64,000 nt of DNA, from contig NZ_CP081942.1 in assembly GCF_020386635.1 (NCBI RefSeq), positions 1,240,001 to 1,304,000 on the forward strand. Direction: 5' to 3'. Each line of letters opens with the position of its first letter. The stretch's first letter is position 1. Below, piece after piece: positions 1 to 9,601 of this stretch. A program made the position numbers and the translations under genes. The DNA is from Pseudomonas sp. MM211 (GTDB lineage: Bacteria > Pseudomonadota > Gammaproteobacteria > Pseudomonadales > Pseudomonadaceae). Below the pieces are notes generated by a model, which saw only the letters and a list, made by a program, of their open reading frames with translations, had not been told where the DNA came from and did not search any database.

Positions 1-827
1 ACCGCCGCCGCGGCGATGAGGATGTCGCAGGGCATTGCCGCTTCGCAGGCGGCGAGCATGTCACGGGCACTGACCACGTCGATGCGGTTGACCCGATCCG
101 GCGTCGCCAGGTGCACCGGGCCACTGATCAGGGTGACCTTGGCGCCGGCTTCCACCGCGGCCTCGGCGAGGGCGAAGCCCATCTTGCCGGAGCTGTGGTT
201 GGTGATGTAACGCACCGGGTCGATGTTTTCCTGAGTCGGGCCGGCAGTGATCAGCACGTGCTTGCCGGTCAGCGCGAGGTGTTCGAAGCAGTCGGCAGCG
301 AGATGCGCCAGGTCATCGGCCTCGAGCATGCGCCCCAGGCCCACGTCGCCACAGGCCTGGCTGCCGGATGCCGGCCCGAACAGGCGCAGGCCTCGCGCGC
401 GCAGCAACTCGGCATTGGCCTGGGTGGCCGGGTCGCGCCACATTGCCTGGTTCATTGCCGGTGCCAGGGCTACGGGGGCATCGGTGGCGAGCACCAGGGT
501 GGTCAGCAGGTCGTCGGCCACACCCTGTGCCAGGCGCGCCATAAGGTCAGCGGTGGCTGGCGCGATCAGTACCAGATCGGCCCAGCGCGCCAGTTCGATA
601 TGGCCCATGGCGGCTTCTGCAGCCGGGTCGAGCAGATCCTGATGCACCGGGTGACCGGACAGCGCCTGCAGGGTCAGCGGGGTGATGAACTCGCGACCAC
701 CGTGGGTCATGACCACGCGCACTTCGGCGCCCTGATCCTTGAGTCGGCGTACCAGTTCGGCGCTCTTGTACGCCGCGATGCCGCCACCCACGCCGAGGAT
801 GATGCGTTTGCGATACAGCCGCTGCAT
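1..827 (-). CDS. coaBC: Bifunctional phosphopantothenoylcysteine decarboxylase/phosphopantothenate-cysteine ligase, 3' end outside window
   Basis: Reading the complement from the ATG at 827 gives an uninterrupted 275-codon frame to the window edge. The N-terminal flavoprotein (CoaC) domain shows [11 protein letters not shown], the active-site His in [11 protein letters not shown], the PAMNQAMW motif and the catalytic Cys loop [13 protein letters not shown]. The ligase (CoaB) half begins near residue 185 with [16 protein letters not shown] and [12 protein letters not shown]; its C-terminus lies beyond base 1. In coenzyme A synthesis the protein joins phosphopantothenate to cysteine using CTP, then decarboxylates the product. 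It is divergent from radC across about 175 bases, the arrangement I recall from other pseudomonads. No frame damage is visible in the part present. Confidence 0.96.
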   Translation of the reverse strand, partial: MQRLYRKRIILGVGGGIAAYKSAELVRRLKDQGAEVRVVMTHGGREFITPLTLQALSGHPVHQDLLDPAAEAAMGHIELARWADLVLIAPATADLMARLAQGVADDLLTTLVLATDAPVALAPAMNQAMWRDPATQANAELLRARGLRLFGPASGSQACGDVGLGRMLEADDLAHLAADCFEHLALTGKHVLITAGPTQENIDPVRYITNHSSGKMGFALAEAAVEAGAKVTLISGPVHLATPDRVNRIDVVSARDMLAACEAAMPCDILIAAAA

Positions 828-1002
828 AACTCTGCCTTTGTCGTGTGTAGTTACAGACGCAAGTGACCGATCCTCCCCAGGCCCGGCAACATGCGAAAAA
901 CCGGGCTACGATAGCACAGCGGCAGCAGGCGAGCAGTGGGGCGTCCGGCGAGGGTAGCGCCACTGGACTTGCTGCGGAAACTGGATGGACAAGGAGCGTC
1001 TG

Positions 1003-1677
1003 ATGAGTATTCGTGAGTGGCCCGCGGCAGAGCGCCCGCGGGAGAAATTATTGGCCCAGGGCGCGGCCAGCCTGACCGATGCCGAGTTGCTGGCGATCTT
1101 CCTGCGCACTGGCGTGGCGGGGCAGAGTGCGGTGGATCTGTCGCGCCATCTGCTCGCCGACTTCGGCAGCCTGCGGGCACTGTTGCAGGCCGACCTGCCA
1201 TTCTTCACCCAGCGTCTCGGGCTTGGCCCTGCCAAGTTCGCCCAGTTGCAGGCGGTGCTGGAAATGGCCCGTCGCCATCTGGCCGAGCAGCTGCGCCGTG
1301 ATTCGGCTCTGGAAAGCCCGCAGGCGGTGCGTGATTACCTTAAGGCGCTGCTGCGTCACGAGCCCCACGAGGTGTTCGGCTGCCTGTTTCTTGATGCTAA
1401 GCATCGCGTGCTGGCGTTCGAGGCGCTGTTCCAGGGCTCCATCGACAGTGCCAGCGTTTACCCGCGCCAGGTGGTCAAGCGCGCGCTGGCGCATAACGCC
1501 GCCGCGCTGATCCTCACGCACAATCATCCGTCAGGCGTCGCGGAGCCGAGTCAGGCTGACAAGGTGCTGACCCAGCGATTGAAGGAGGCGCTCGCCTTGG
1601 TCGAAGTCCGCATCCTCGACCATTTCATTGTTGGCGATGGCGAGCCGTTGTCGATGGCCGAGCACGGCTGGATGTAG
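1003..1677 (+). CDS. radC: RadC family protein (JAB/MPN domain)
   Basis: A 224-residue protein starting [12 protein letters not shown]. An in-frame ATG exists at 985, but AAGGAG lies at the ideal distance before 1003 and family members start at MSIR, so 1003 is preferred. The N-terminal third contains a helix-hairpin-helix region and the C-terminal two thirds a JAB1/MPN metal-binding fold with the signature THNHPSG near residue 175. RadC was named for DNA repair but its role is unproven; JAB-domain relatives are metalloproteases or hydrolases. It is transcribed away from coaBC and ends 19 bases before the convergent phytase-like gene. Confidence 0.95.
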   Translation: MSIREWPAAERPREKLLAQGAASLTDAELLAIFLRTGVAGQSAVDLSRHLLADFGSLRALLQADLPFFTQRLGLGPAKFAQLQAVLEMARRHLAEQLRRDSALESPQAVRDYLKALLRHEPHEVFGCLFLDAKHRVLAFEALFQGSIDSASVYPRQVVKRALAHNAAALILTHNHPSGVAEPSQADKVLTQRLKEALALVEVRILDHFIVGDGEPLSMAEHGWM

Positions 1678-1696
1678 CCGGCGCGGCCATCGCCGA

Positions 1697-3061
1697 TCAC
1701 TGGGCGCGCAGCAGTTCGCCCACCTCGAGCAGAACCAGTTCGTTGTCATCGGCCTGGTTGGGCTCTCGGCTGCTGGAGAACGGCAGGTTGTTATCGTTGC
1801 CGACAACGATGTGCGTGTCATCGACGATGTCGACGTTCTCGATGGTGAAGAACGGGAAGGTCAGCACGCCATCGTTCAACGGCTTGCGGGCGATGCCCTT
1901 GGGATCCTGAATAGCGAGCAGGTCGATATGGCCGACCTTGCGCACGGGCTGGCCAACATTGCTGTCGTCGAACGCCACCTTGTAGACGCGCTTGAAGCGG
2001 GCGATGTCGGAGAAGCAGGTGCTGTCGGTCTGGCCGGCAGGGCAGGCCTTGTCGGGCGTGCCTTCGCCATTGTCGCGTTCGATGATCAGCCCGCTGGCAG
2101 CATCGATCATGTTGAAGTCGCCGATGGCGTGGCCGGGCTGCTCAAGGGGATAGAGCCAGTGGCGACCCGTCCAGGCCTCGCGCTGCACGTCGAATTCGAC
2201 CATACGCACTACGCTCTTGCCATCCTGCTGCTCGGCGCCGTTGCTGGCTGCGTCCCACAAGGGGCCTTCGAGCAGTGCATAGAGCTTGCTGCCGTCGCTG
2301 GAGGCCGCCATGCCTTCCAGGCCCTTGGAACGACGCACCTCGACATTCATCGGCTCGGCAGGCCAGCCAGGCAGCTTGACCGCTGGGTTGTCGGGCGAGC
2401 GCACCGGTTTGCCCGCTACCTCCACGTCGAACACCTTCTGCACCCGGCCCTGCAGGTCGGTCTTGATTACATAGGGGCCGAACTCGTCACCAATCCAGAT
2501 TGCATCACCCGCGAACTGGAAACTCTCGGGATCGAAATCGGCGCCCGACAGGCAGCGCGCTTGCGTGCCTTCGTGAACGATTCGAAAGGGCACCTTCTTG
2601 TCCGGGTCGCTGAGAAATACCGTCGCCAGCCGCTTGAATTCGCCTGACTGGAAGTCGACGTCGTAGTGGTTGAGGTAGAGCATCGCGTCGGCGGAGTTGG
2701 CCTTGGTGCCAAAGCCGTTGTCGGTCAGCACCCAGAAACTGCCATCAGGCATGTGCTTGATGCCGGAATGGCCCTGTAGCGGCTGACCTTCAAAAGGCAG
2801 CGACATACCGGTGGGGCGATTGGCCGACATCCCTTCGACGCTGCCGATTTTCTCGCTGCGCTGGCCATTGGAGAATTTGCCGCTGACGGCGAAATCAGCC
2901 GGTGCATCCGCCGGCGGAGTCACGAAGCTGGCCGCAGGTAGCACGGCGTGGCCGGCCAGTATCGCCGGGTAGGCGCTGGCTGTGTTCTGCCCATGGGCGA
3001 TGAGCGGCACGCAGCAGAGCGTGGTGGCTAGCAGTTTGCAAACACTGGCATTGAAGCGCAT
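1697..3061 (-). CDS. Esterase-like activity of phytase family protein, exported
   Basis: A 454-residue protein with a signal peptide (MRFNASVCKLLATTLCCVPL, probable cleavage after AHG near residue 24), so periplasmic or secreted. The body has beta-propeller-like repeats including IKHMPDGSFWVLTDNGFG and GLEGMAASSDGSKLYALLEG, typical of the phytase-like esterase family (PF13449). Members are related to alkaline phytases and are often predicted to hydrolyse phosphate esters, but the substrate here cannot be read from sequence. Acidic loops such as DNGEGTPDKACPAG could bind calcium. It stands alone, convergent with radC and upstream of an orphan binding protein on the same strand. Confidence 0.85.
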   Translation of the reverse strand: MRFNASVCKLLATTLCCVPLIAHGQNTASAYPAILAGHAVLPAASFVTPPADAPADFAVSGKFSNGQRSEKIGSVEGMSANRPTGMSLPFEGQPLQGHSGIKHMPDGSFWVLTDNGFGTKANSADAMLYLNHYDVDFQSGEFKRLATVFLSDPDKKVPFRIVHEGTQARCLSGADFDPESFQFAGDAIWIGDEFGPYVIKTDLQGRVQKVFDVEVAGKPVRSPDNPAVKLPGWPAEPMNVEVRRSKGLEGMAASSDGSKLYALLEGPLWDAASNGAEQQDGKSVVRMVEFDVQREAWTGRHWLYPLEQPGHAIGDFNMIDAASGLIIERDNGEGTPDKACPAGQTDSTCFSDIARFKRVYKVAFDDSNVGQPVRKVGHIDLLAIQDPKGIARKPLNDGVLTFPFFTIENVDIVDDTHIVVGNDNNLPFSSSREPNQADDNELVLLEVGELLRAQ

Positions 3062-3157
3062 GGCCTGAACGATCCCCGTCTGTAGAGAACGGACAGGGTG
3101 GGGCAGGCGTGTGTCATGGCTGTGACAACCGCCTGCTGTCGAGCTGCTGGCTGGGTT

Positions 3158-4735
3158 TCAGGGCTTCACGCTGACCTTGGAGAAGTCCTGGCGGCCGAAC
3201 GGGCTGACGCTGTAGCCCTCGACATCCTTGCGGATGAGGGCGTAGGCCGTTGGGTGGGCCAGTGGCAGCCACAGCGCCTGCTGCTGGATGATCGCCTGAG
3301 CATCTTTATATAGCGCCGCGCGTTTTGCCTGATCGCTGATCGCCTTGCCGTCGGCGATCAGCTTGTCGAGCTTGGCGTCGCAGTAACGGGCGAAGTTCAG
3401 GCCGGACTCCACCGAGGCGCAGGAAAATTGCGGGGTCAGGAAGTTGTCCGGGTCACCGTTGTCGCCGGCCCAGCCCATGAAAAGCAAGTCATGCTCGCCC
3501 GCTTTGGCGCGGCGGATCAGTTCGCCCCACTCGATCACGCGGATTTCGGCCTTGATGCCGACCTTGGCCAGGTCGGCCTGCAGCAGTTGTGCGCCCAGGC
3601 TGGGGTTGGGGTTGAGCAGGCTGCCCGACGGGCGCGTCCAGATGGTGGTGCTGAAGCCGTCGGCCAGTCCGGCTTCTTTCAAGAGCTCACGGGCTTTCTG
3701 CGGATCATGGGCGTAGCCCGGCAGTTCACTGGCGTAGCCCCAGGTGTTGGGCGGGTAAGGGCCGTTGGCGGGCTCTGCACTGTTCTCGAATACCGCTTTC
3801 AGGTAGCTGGTCTTGTCGAACGCCAGGTTGATGGCCTGGCGCACGGCGGGCTTGTCCAGTGGTGGGTGCTGGCTGTTGATGCCGACGAAGGCGGTCATGA
3901 AGGCCGCGGTTTTCACGCTGCTGAGGTTGGCGTCCTTGGCGGCGGCCTCGACGTCCAGCGGCTTGGGCGACAGGGCGATATGGCATTCGCCGCGGCGCAG
4001 CTTCTGCAGGCGTACGTTGGCATCCGGGGTGATGGCAAACACCAGCGCGTCGACATTCGGCTTGCCGGCGAAGTAGTCCGCGTTGGCGACATAGCGGACG
4101 GCGGCGTCCTTCTGGAAGCGCCTGAACACGAAAGGCCCGGTGCCGATGGGCTGGCTGTTGAGCTTCTCGGGCGTCTCGGCCTTGAACAACTGATCCGCGT
4201 ATTCGGCCGAGTAGATGGAGGCGAAGCCCATGCTCAGGGTGGCGAGGAAGGTCGCGTCCGGTTTGTTGAGCGTGATGCGTACCCGATGGGTATCGACTTT
4301 CTCGACCGCCTTGACCAGCTCCGGCCATTGCATGGATTGGGCATGGGGATAGCCGCTGGTGGCCACCTTATGCCACGGCTGGGCAGGGTCGAGCATGCGC
4401 TGGAAGCTGAACAGCACGTCGTCGGCTTCCAGTGGGCGGCTGGGCTTGAAGTAGTCGGTGCGGTGGAACTGCACGTCGGGGCGCAGGGTAAAGGTGTAGG
4501 CGAGGCCGTCCGCGGAGACCTCCCATTTGCTGGCCAGGCTCGGTACCAGCTTGCCGCTGGCCGCATCGAAATCGACCAGGCGGTTCATCAGCACGTCGGC
4601 CGAGGCGTTGGTGGTGGTCAGGGAGTTGTACTGCACCACGTCGAACCCGTCCGGGCTGGCTTCGGTACAGACGCTGAGGGTGGCGGCCTGGGCGAACAGC
4701 GGGGCGATGAGTAGCGGCAAAAGGGCGAGACGCAT
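3158..4735 (-). CDS. ABC transporter substrate-binding protein, dipeptide (DppA/SBP_bac_5) type
   Basis: A 525-residue periplasmic binding protein. The start at 4735 is chosen because CAGGAG precedes it and a clean signal peptide follows (MRLALLPLLIAPLFAQAATL); the frame stays open upstream to 4852 but that part does not look like a signal. The mature start CTEASPDGFDVVQYNSLTT and the IGTGPFVFRRFQKD block match DppA-like proteins that bind dipeptides, delta-aminolevulinate or heme. No permease or ATPase gene adjoins it, so it is an orphan that must share a transporter encoded elsewhere. It is divergent from rpmB across a 381-base gap. Confidence 0.88.
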   Translation of the reverse strand: MRLALLPLLIAPLFAQAATLSVCTEASPDGFDVVQYNSLTTTNASADVLMNRLVDFDAASGKLVPSLASKWEVSADGLAYTFTLRPDVQFHRTDYFKPSRPLEADDVLFSFQRMLDPAQPWHKVATSGYPHAQSMQWPELVKAVEKVDTHRVRITLNKPDATFLATLSMGFASIYSAEYADQLFKAETPEKLNSQPIGTGPFVFRRFQKDAAVRYVANADYFAGKPNVDALVFAITPDANVRLQKLRRGECHIALSPKPLDVEAAAKDANLSSVKTAAFMTAFVGINSQHPPLDKPAVRQAINLAFDKTSYLKAVFENSAEPANGPYPPNTWGYASELPGYAHDPQKARELLKEAGLADGFSTTIWTRPSGSLLNPNPSLGAQLLQADLAKVGIKAEIRVIEWGELIRRAKAGEHDLLFMGWAGDNGDPDNFLTPQFSCASVESGLNFARYCDAKLDKLIADGKAISDQAKRAALYKDAQAIIQQQALWLPLAHPTAYALIRKDVEGYSVSPFGRQDFSKVSVKP

Positions 4736-4901
4736 GGTGAACTCCTGAACGGGGCGGCGCGCATCCGGCGGGCCGTCGAATGGAAAACGCTGACTGGGGT
4801 GGGTCGCGTTGACGCGTGAATAGACACTAAGCGATAAGTCGGAGGGGGACAACGTATCCTGGCGACCAATGGTCGTTGCTGGGCACGCCCGCAGGGCCGG
4901 G

Positions 4902-4928
4902 CTAAAGCGCAGATGAACTGCGCTTTAG
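4902..4928. repeat. Perfect 11-bp inverted repeat between the binding-protein gene and rpmB
   Basis: CTAAAGCGCAG at 4902-4912 pairs perfectly with CTGCGCTTTAG at 4918-4928 across a 5-base loop. No T-run follows on either strand, so it is not an obvious terminator. It lies 14 bases before the proposed rpmB -35 and about 165 bases from the divergent start, which would fit an operator, but nothing identifies a binding protein. Confidence 0.6.
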
Positions 4929-4941
4929 CGTGTGTTCATGC

Positions 4942-4970
4942 TTGTTGCACCCAGGTCTTTCTGGTATAAA
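4942..4970 (+). promoter_or_regulatory. Likely sigma-70 promoter of rpmB-rpmG
   Basis: TTGTTG at 4942-4947, a 17-base spacer and TATAAA at 4965-4970 form a plausible housekeeping promoter in the 381-base gap upstream of rpmB. Transcription would start near 4977 and leave a leader of about 140 nt before the rpmB ATG. The -10 matches 5 of 6 consensus bases and the -35 only 3 of 6. Confidence 0.5.
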
Positions 4971-5072
4971 GCAGCGCTCTTTTCTAGGGGCCCGGTTGCT
5001 TGATTGCTATCTATCACCGGTAAGACCCTGAAGAAACGCGGCGCCCAGCGCCGAAAAACAGAGATTAAGCGG

Positions 5073-5103
5073 CCAACCCATGCCGGGTTGGGCATGTGGT
5101 TTT
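5073..5103 (+). promoter_or_regulatory. Leader stem-loop upstream of rpmB
   Basis: CCAACCC (5073-5079) and GGGTTGG (5085-5091) form a perfect 7-bp stem with loop ATGCC, followed a few bases later by TTTT at 5100-5103. It lies in the long leader just before the rpmB ribosome-binding region. Many ribosomal protein operons are controlled through leader structures, so autogenous control or weak attenuation is possible; the sequence alone does not show it. Confidence 0.35.
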
Positions 5104-5116
5104 AGAGGGCTGAGGT

Positions 5117-5353
5117 ATGTCGAGAGTCTGTCAAGTTACCGGTAAGCGTCCGGTAAGCGGGAATAACATTTCCCACGCTAACAATAAAACCCGTCGTCGT
5201 TTCCTGCCGAACCTGCAGCATCATCGCTTCTGGGTCGAGACTGAGAATCGCTTCGTGCGTCTGCGCCTTACTGCTAAAGGTATGCGCATCATCGACAAAC
5301 GTGGTATTGACGTTGTCCTGGCCGAGCTTCGTGCTCGTGGCGAAAAGGTTTAA
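5117..5353 (+). CDS. rpmB: 50S ribosomal protein L28
   Basis: A 78-residue basic protein beginning [20 protein letters not shown], the standard L28 N-terminus, with [18 protein letters not shown] and a C-terminal [13 protein letters not shown]. Length equals the usual gamma-proteobacterial L28. The GGGCTGAGGT before the ATG serves as ribosome-binding site. rpmG follows after 9 bases, giving the conserved rpmB-rpmG operon of two small large-subunit proteins. Confidence 0.98.
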   Translation: MSRVCQVTGKRPVSGNNISHANNKTRRRFLPNLQHHRFWVETENRFVRLRLTAKGMRIIDKRGIDVVLAELRARGEKV

Positions 5354-5362
5354 GGAGCTATC

Positions 5363-5518
5363 ATGCGCGAACTGATCCGTTTGGTGTCCAGTGCCGGTAC
5401 CGGCCACTTCTACACCACCGACAAGAACAAACGCACCACCCCCGACAAGCTCGAAATCAAGAAATTCGATCCTGTCGTACGTAAGCACGTGAACTACAAG
5501 GAAGCCAAGATCAAGTAA
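5363..5518 (+). CDS. rpmG: 50S ribosomal protein L33
   Basis: A 51-residue protein, [19 protein letters not shown] to the C-terminal VNYKEAKIK, matching L33. The ATG at 5363 is preceded by AAGGAG overlapping the rpmB stop codon, so the two genes are probably translationally coupled. It lacks the Cys-pair zinc knuckle found in zinc-binding L33 versions, as is usual for this gene in enteric and pseudomonad genomes. A strong intrinsic terminator follows within 25 bases. Confidence 0.98.
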   Translation: MRELIRLVSSAGTGHFYTTDKNKRTTPDKLEIKKFDPVVRKHVNYKEAKIK

Positions 5519-5540
5519 TTGATCGGCGACCCTGTTGTTG

Positions 5541-5566
5541 AAAAGCCCGCCTCATGGCGGGCTTTT
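5541..5566 (+). terminator. Rho-independent terminator of rpmB-rpmG
   Basis: AAAAGCCCGCC, loop TCAT, GGCGGGCTTTTT: an 11-bp GC-rich stem followed by T residues, starting 22 bases after the rpmG stop. The A-run on the left arm means it could also stop transcripts arriving from the acylase gene on the minus strand. Confidence 0.9.
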
Positions 5567-5595
5567 TCATGCCCGCGATTCACCTCGGCAGCCTG

Positions 5596-7973
5596 TCAGG
5601 GGGCCGGCTGCAAGGTCAGCGTGCTGCGGGTGTTGGCGATGACGTCCGCGGCGCTCAGGTGCTGTGGCACGTATGCGCCATCGATGAAGCGCTGCGCCTG
5701 ATCGTGGTAGTGGCGGTCGAACGGCACGCCGCTCTGGCCGAGCGGGTTGATACCCAGGCTGCGGCTGGCATCGGCCATATCGATCAGGCGTCGCGTGGAG
5801 GGGCCGTGGCCCACCTGCCAGGGCGCGCTGGCGATGCGGTGCGACAGGTTGTTCGGTGTTTCATGACCACCAGGCGCTGCCAGTGGGCCGACGTTGAGTA
5901 GCGTGTTCAGTGGCCATTGCACGCCGAGCGGATGCTGATGGGTGAGCGTGTGCGCCGGCCCCCAGTGCCATTGCTCGGGATTCTCGCCAAGGGTCGCGCG
6001 CAGGTGCTGCAGGGTTGCGCGCCAGGCCTCGGCCACTGCGTCTGCACGGCTGCGGGGTTGGCCGTCGGCACGTGCCCACCAGGGCGATTGCGGGTCTGCG
6101 GTGAGGCGCGGCAACGCACTATCGATCATGCGCGTCGATAGCAACTGTTCGAAGGACGCCTGGCCCAGCCTCTCGGCCATGACTACGCGGCTCAGCTCGA
6201 AGATGAACTGGTTGAACAGCGTGGCGGCCACTGAATCCAGCGGATGATCGCCCGTCCAGGTGGCCAGGGTTTTGACCAGTTCCTGCTCGGGCTCGTCCGC
6301 CGCCGCTGCGCGCAAGTCGTCGAGGATCGGTGCCAGTAGCCGCGGACCGTAATCGGTGCCGGTCTCCAGCTGCAGGGCCTGGCTGTTGTGCAGATCCCAG
6401 CGTATAGCCGGGTCGGCCAGGTGCCGATTCAGGCGCTGGCCGCGTTCCGGCGGGTTGTAGTAGCCGGGAATCTCCAGGCCACTGGTCGACAGCGGCTGGA
6501 AGTTGGCTGAAACGATATAGCCGCGCGCCGGGTTCTCCTCCTGAGGGTTGGCGCTGAAGGGGTGGAAGCCGGGTTTGTCTGCCGCCTCGCTGCCTCCGTC
6601 GAGAATAAACGCTGGATTCACCCCGGCAGGTCGTTCAGGCAGTTTCGCCGCGGCCCACCAGGCGATGTCACCGCTGGCGTTGGCCCAGACCAGGTTCAGG
6701 CCTGGAGCGTGTATGCGCTCTGCAGCAGCGCGGCCCTTTTCGAGGGTGTCGGCGCGGTTCAGGCGGTAGAAGGCGTCGAGCAGCGGGTTTTCGGTTTCAG
6801 AAAGGCCCACCACATGGCGATCGGTGTCGTGCCGTCGGCGTCGCCCAGGGCATCGTTGATGATCGGGCCGTGAGGGGAGCGGCGCAGTTCCAGGGTTACC
6901 GGCTCGGCGTCCTTGACCTGAATGGTCTCCTGGCGATGCTGCAGATCGACCCAGTGGCCCTGGTACCAGACCTGCCCAGGATTATCCGGGTTGACCCGTT
7001 CGGCGATCAGATCCATGTCGTCGTTCTGGAACATGGTCAGGCTCCAGGCGAAGTCGCGGTTGTGGCCGAGAAACGCCACCGGGGTCGCCGGCTGGTGATG
7101 ACCGTACAACTCGAAGCCCGGGTACTTGAGGTGCGCCTCGTACCATACCGACGGTGCGGAGAAGCGAATGTGCGGGTCGCCAGCCAGCAGGGGCTTGCCG
7201 CTGGCGGTGCGCGAACCGGATACCGCCCAGGCATTGCTGCCCTCGAACTGCGGCAGACCGCTGTCGATCAGGGCCTGCTGGCTGAGCTGGGCGAGGCGGT
7301 CGAGCATCTGCCAATCGTTTTTCCCGAGGGATGCGTCGATCACGCCTTCGGGGTGCCAGTCGAGATCGAAGATAGTCAGGTAGTCGCTGCCTAGCCTGTC
7401 GCGAATATGGGTCAGCAGCGGCTCGCTGCGCAGCGCCGCGGCGAAGCTGTAGGCCAGGTAACCGGCTATGGACAGGGTGTCGGCGGCCGTGAAAGGGCGC
7501 TTCTCGATGCCCAGCAGGTCGAACTCCAAGGGCGCCGGGCGGCTGTCCTGATATTGATTGATGCCATCGAGATAGGCGACGAGTGCCTTGGCGTGGGGGC
7601 TGTCGGCATCCAGCAGGGCGGCCTGCTGGTCGGCCCTTGTGCGGATTTCCAGGCTACGGAACAGACGGTCGGTGGGCAGCAGTTTGGCGCCGAGAATTTC
7701 CGCTAGTTCGCCGCGTGCCAAGCGGCGCAGCATTTCCATCTGGAACAGACGATCCTGAGCCTGCACGAAGCCCAGAGCGCGGTACAGGTCGGACTCGTTC
7801 TGCGCCTCGATATGCGGCACGCCGCGCTCGTCGTAGCGCACCTCGACCGGCGCGCTCAAGCGCTGCAGCGTCAGTTGGCCGTCACGCAGTGGCTGCTTGC
7901 TGTGCAGGTACCAGGCTCCTGCGCCAGTCACTGCCAGCATGAGTGCAGCCAGGGTGATAAATAGGCGTTTCAT
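5596..7973 (-). pseudogene. Penicillin acylase (N-terminal nucleophile amidohydrolase) family gene, interrupted by a frameshift
   Basis: Two frames together encode one acylase of about 790 residues. The first runs from the ATG at 7973 (AAGGA spaced 7) through a signal anchor and the processing site FEGSNAWAVSG, whose Ser (about residue 246) becomes the N-terminal nucleophile of the beta chain. It then leaves the family reading after MWWAFL. The second resumes at ETENPLLDAFYRLN and continues to the stop at 5596. Restoring one base near 6797-6799 (CTG-AAACC to CTGGAAACC) rejoins them. Relatives in P. aeruginosa (PvdQ, QuiP, HacB) cleave acyl-homoserine lactones or mature pyoverdine. The break is either a real mutation or a consensus error; both halves look well preserved, which argues for recent loss or error. 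Confidence 0.88.
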
Positions 7974-8029
7974 GCTCACATCCTTGTTACGAGGGCGCCC
8001 ATGCTGCGAGCAATCGGCGCCGGCCGCAA

Positions 8030-9517
8030 CTAGGACGTCACGCGGTTCTGGCTGACGTGAAACTGGTCACAAAGACCATTCAGGTGCTCGGCCAGCGAGG
8101 CCAGACGCTGACTGTCGCCGGCCACCTCGCCGGCGTCGCGCGCCGTCTCTCCAGCCACCTGGCGCACCTGTTCGATCAGGCGTGCGACCTCGGCGGTGGC
8201 CGCCAGTTGCTCGCGGGTGGAAACGCCGATCGCCTGAATGGCCTCGATGGAGCGGTGCACGTTGTCCAGCAGCGCCACGGTGCGCTGGGTATGGCCAACG
8301 CAGCGGGCCACGCCAGCATGACTTTCGGCCATGGCATTCACCGCGTTGGTCGAGCCCTGCTGCAGGCGGGCGATCATGCCCTGGATTTCGCCAGTGGCCT
8401 GCTGGGTGCGCTGCGCCAATTGGCGCACTTCATCGGCCACTACCGCGAAGCCGCGGCCCTGCTCGCCAGCGCGGGCGGCTTCGATGGCGGCGTTGAGGGC
8501 CAGCAGATTGGTCTGTTCGGCCACCGAGCGAATCACCTCCAGTACCTTGTCGATGGCTCGGGCTTCGTCGGCCAGTTCCTGCACCACAGTGCTGCTGCCG
8601 TCGATCTGCCGGGCCAGGTTCTGGATCTCGCTCTGCGTGTCGGTGATCGCCGATGCACCCGCCGCCGCGTCGCGATCAGCCAGGCGTGCGGTCTGGGCAG
8701 CCTGTTCTGCACTAGTGGACACTTCGCCCACGGCCAGGGTCATCTGTTCGATGGCGCCACCCATCTGCGCGGTGGCGTTGAGCAGATCCTCGGCGCACTT
8801 GTTCAGCTCGTGGGTGGACTGACTGAGGTGCTGGCTGGTACTGCGCAGCTCATCGCCTGCGCCGACGACCCGGCTCACCAGGTTGTCGAGCAGCGCCAGA
8901 AAGCGATTGAAACGCTGTGCCAGGCGGTCGCTGGAGGCACTGCGGTACGCCAGGTCGACAGGCTCGCCGTCGCGTAGCAGGTGCGCCGAGGTGCGCTGCA
9001 GGTCTTCCCCAGCCGCCGCCTCGCGGGCGCTGTGGCGCGCCAGCACGAGCAGAATGATGGTCTCGGCGATCACATAGGCGGCGTGGATGAACACCACGGG
9101 CCAGCCAGCGCCGGCTTGCAGGAGGAACACGCCGTTGCCATTTTGCTGCAGGGCGAAGAAGCTCAGGTGATGCACGGCGATAGTGCCGGCAGCCAGCAGG
9201 ATTGGCAGCCAGTCGCGGTAATAGACCAGGAACGCCAGCAGGACGAATACGCTGAAATGCATCTCGACCATGCCATGACTCTGCTGGATATGCAGCGCGG
9301 CCAGCACCATGAATGCCACCGCGATCAGGCAGCGATAGGGCCGGGTGCCGCCGATCATGGCGTACAGCGCACTGAGCGCGATGGCCGTACCGCCGCCGAT
9401 GATCAGTGCCGCCGCCCAGGTCGCGTGCCAGAACGCCAGCCCGAGCGCGTACAGGGTCATCAGCCAGACTACGCAAAGCATCAGGCGGTCGGCCTGGCGA
9501 TAGAAATTGTTGTGCAT
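8030..9517 (-). CDS. Methyl-accepting chemotaxis protein with integral-membrane N-terminal domain
   Basis: A 495-residue chemoreceptor. The first 165 residues hold about six hydrophobic segments with only short loops (for example [20 protein letters not shown] and [20 protein letters not shown]) instead of the usual two membrane spans around a large periplasmic sensor. A short HAMP-like linker follows, then a coiled-coil signalling domain with the conserved hairpin tip [19 protein letters not shown] near residue 345. Two conserved-looking His residues in HGMVEMHF lie in the membrane region, so the stimulus may be sensed within the membrane (redox, energy or a hydrophobic ligand); this is inference. 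No che genes adjoin it. Confidence 0.9.
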   Translation of the reverse strand: MHNNFYRQADRLMLCVVWLMTLYALGLAFWHATWAAALIIGGGTAIALSALYAMIGGTRPYRCLIAVAFMVLAALHIQQSHGMVEMHFSVFVLLAFLVYYRDWLPILLAAGTIAVHHLSFFALQQNGNGVFLLQAGAGWPVVFIHAAYVIAETIILLVLARHSAREAAAGEDLQRTSAHLLRDGEPVDLAYRSASSDRLAQRFNRFLALLDNLVSRVVGAGDELRSTSQHLSQSTHELNKCAEDLLNATAQMGGAIEQMTLAVGEVSTSAEQAAQTARLADRDAAAGASAITDTQSEIQNLARQIDGSSTVVQELADEARAIDKVLEVIRSVAEQTNLLALNAAIEAARAGEQGRGFAVVADEVRQLAQRTQQATGEIQGMIARLQQGSTNAVNAMAESHAGVARCVGHTQRTVALLDNVHRSIEAIQAIGVSTREQLAATAEVARLIEQVRQVAGETARDAGEVAGDSQRLASLAEHLNGLCDQFHVSQNRVTS

Positions 9518-9601
9518 GGTGTCCCTTCCGGTTGCTGCTGCGCCCAGAAGTTGTGGCAGAACACGAGGAAAAGCGCAACATCGGCTCTATTTAATGGCCG
9601 T

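Noticed and set aside
5596..7973. Two separate acylase-subunit genes
   Set aside because: In this family both chains come from one precursor by self-cleavage at the Gly-Ser site, which lies well before the frame break; the break falls inside the beta chain.
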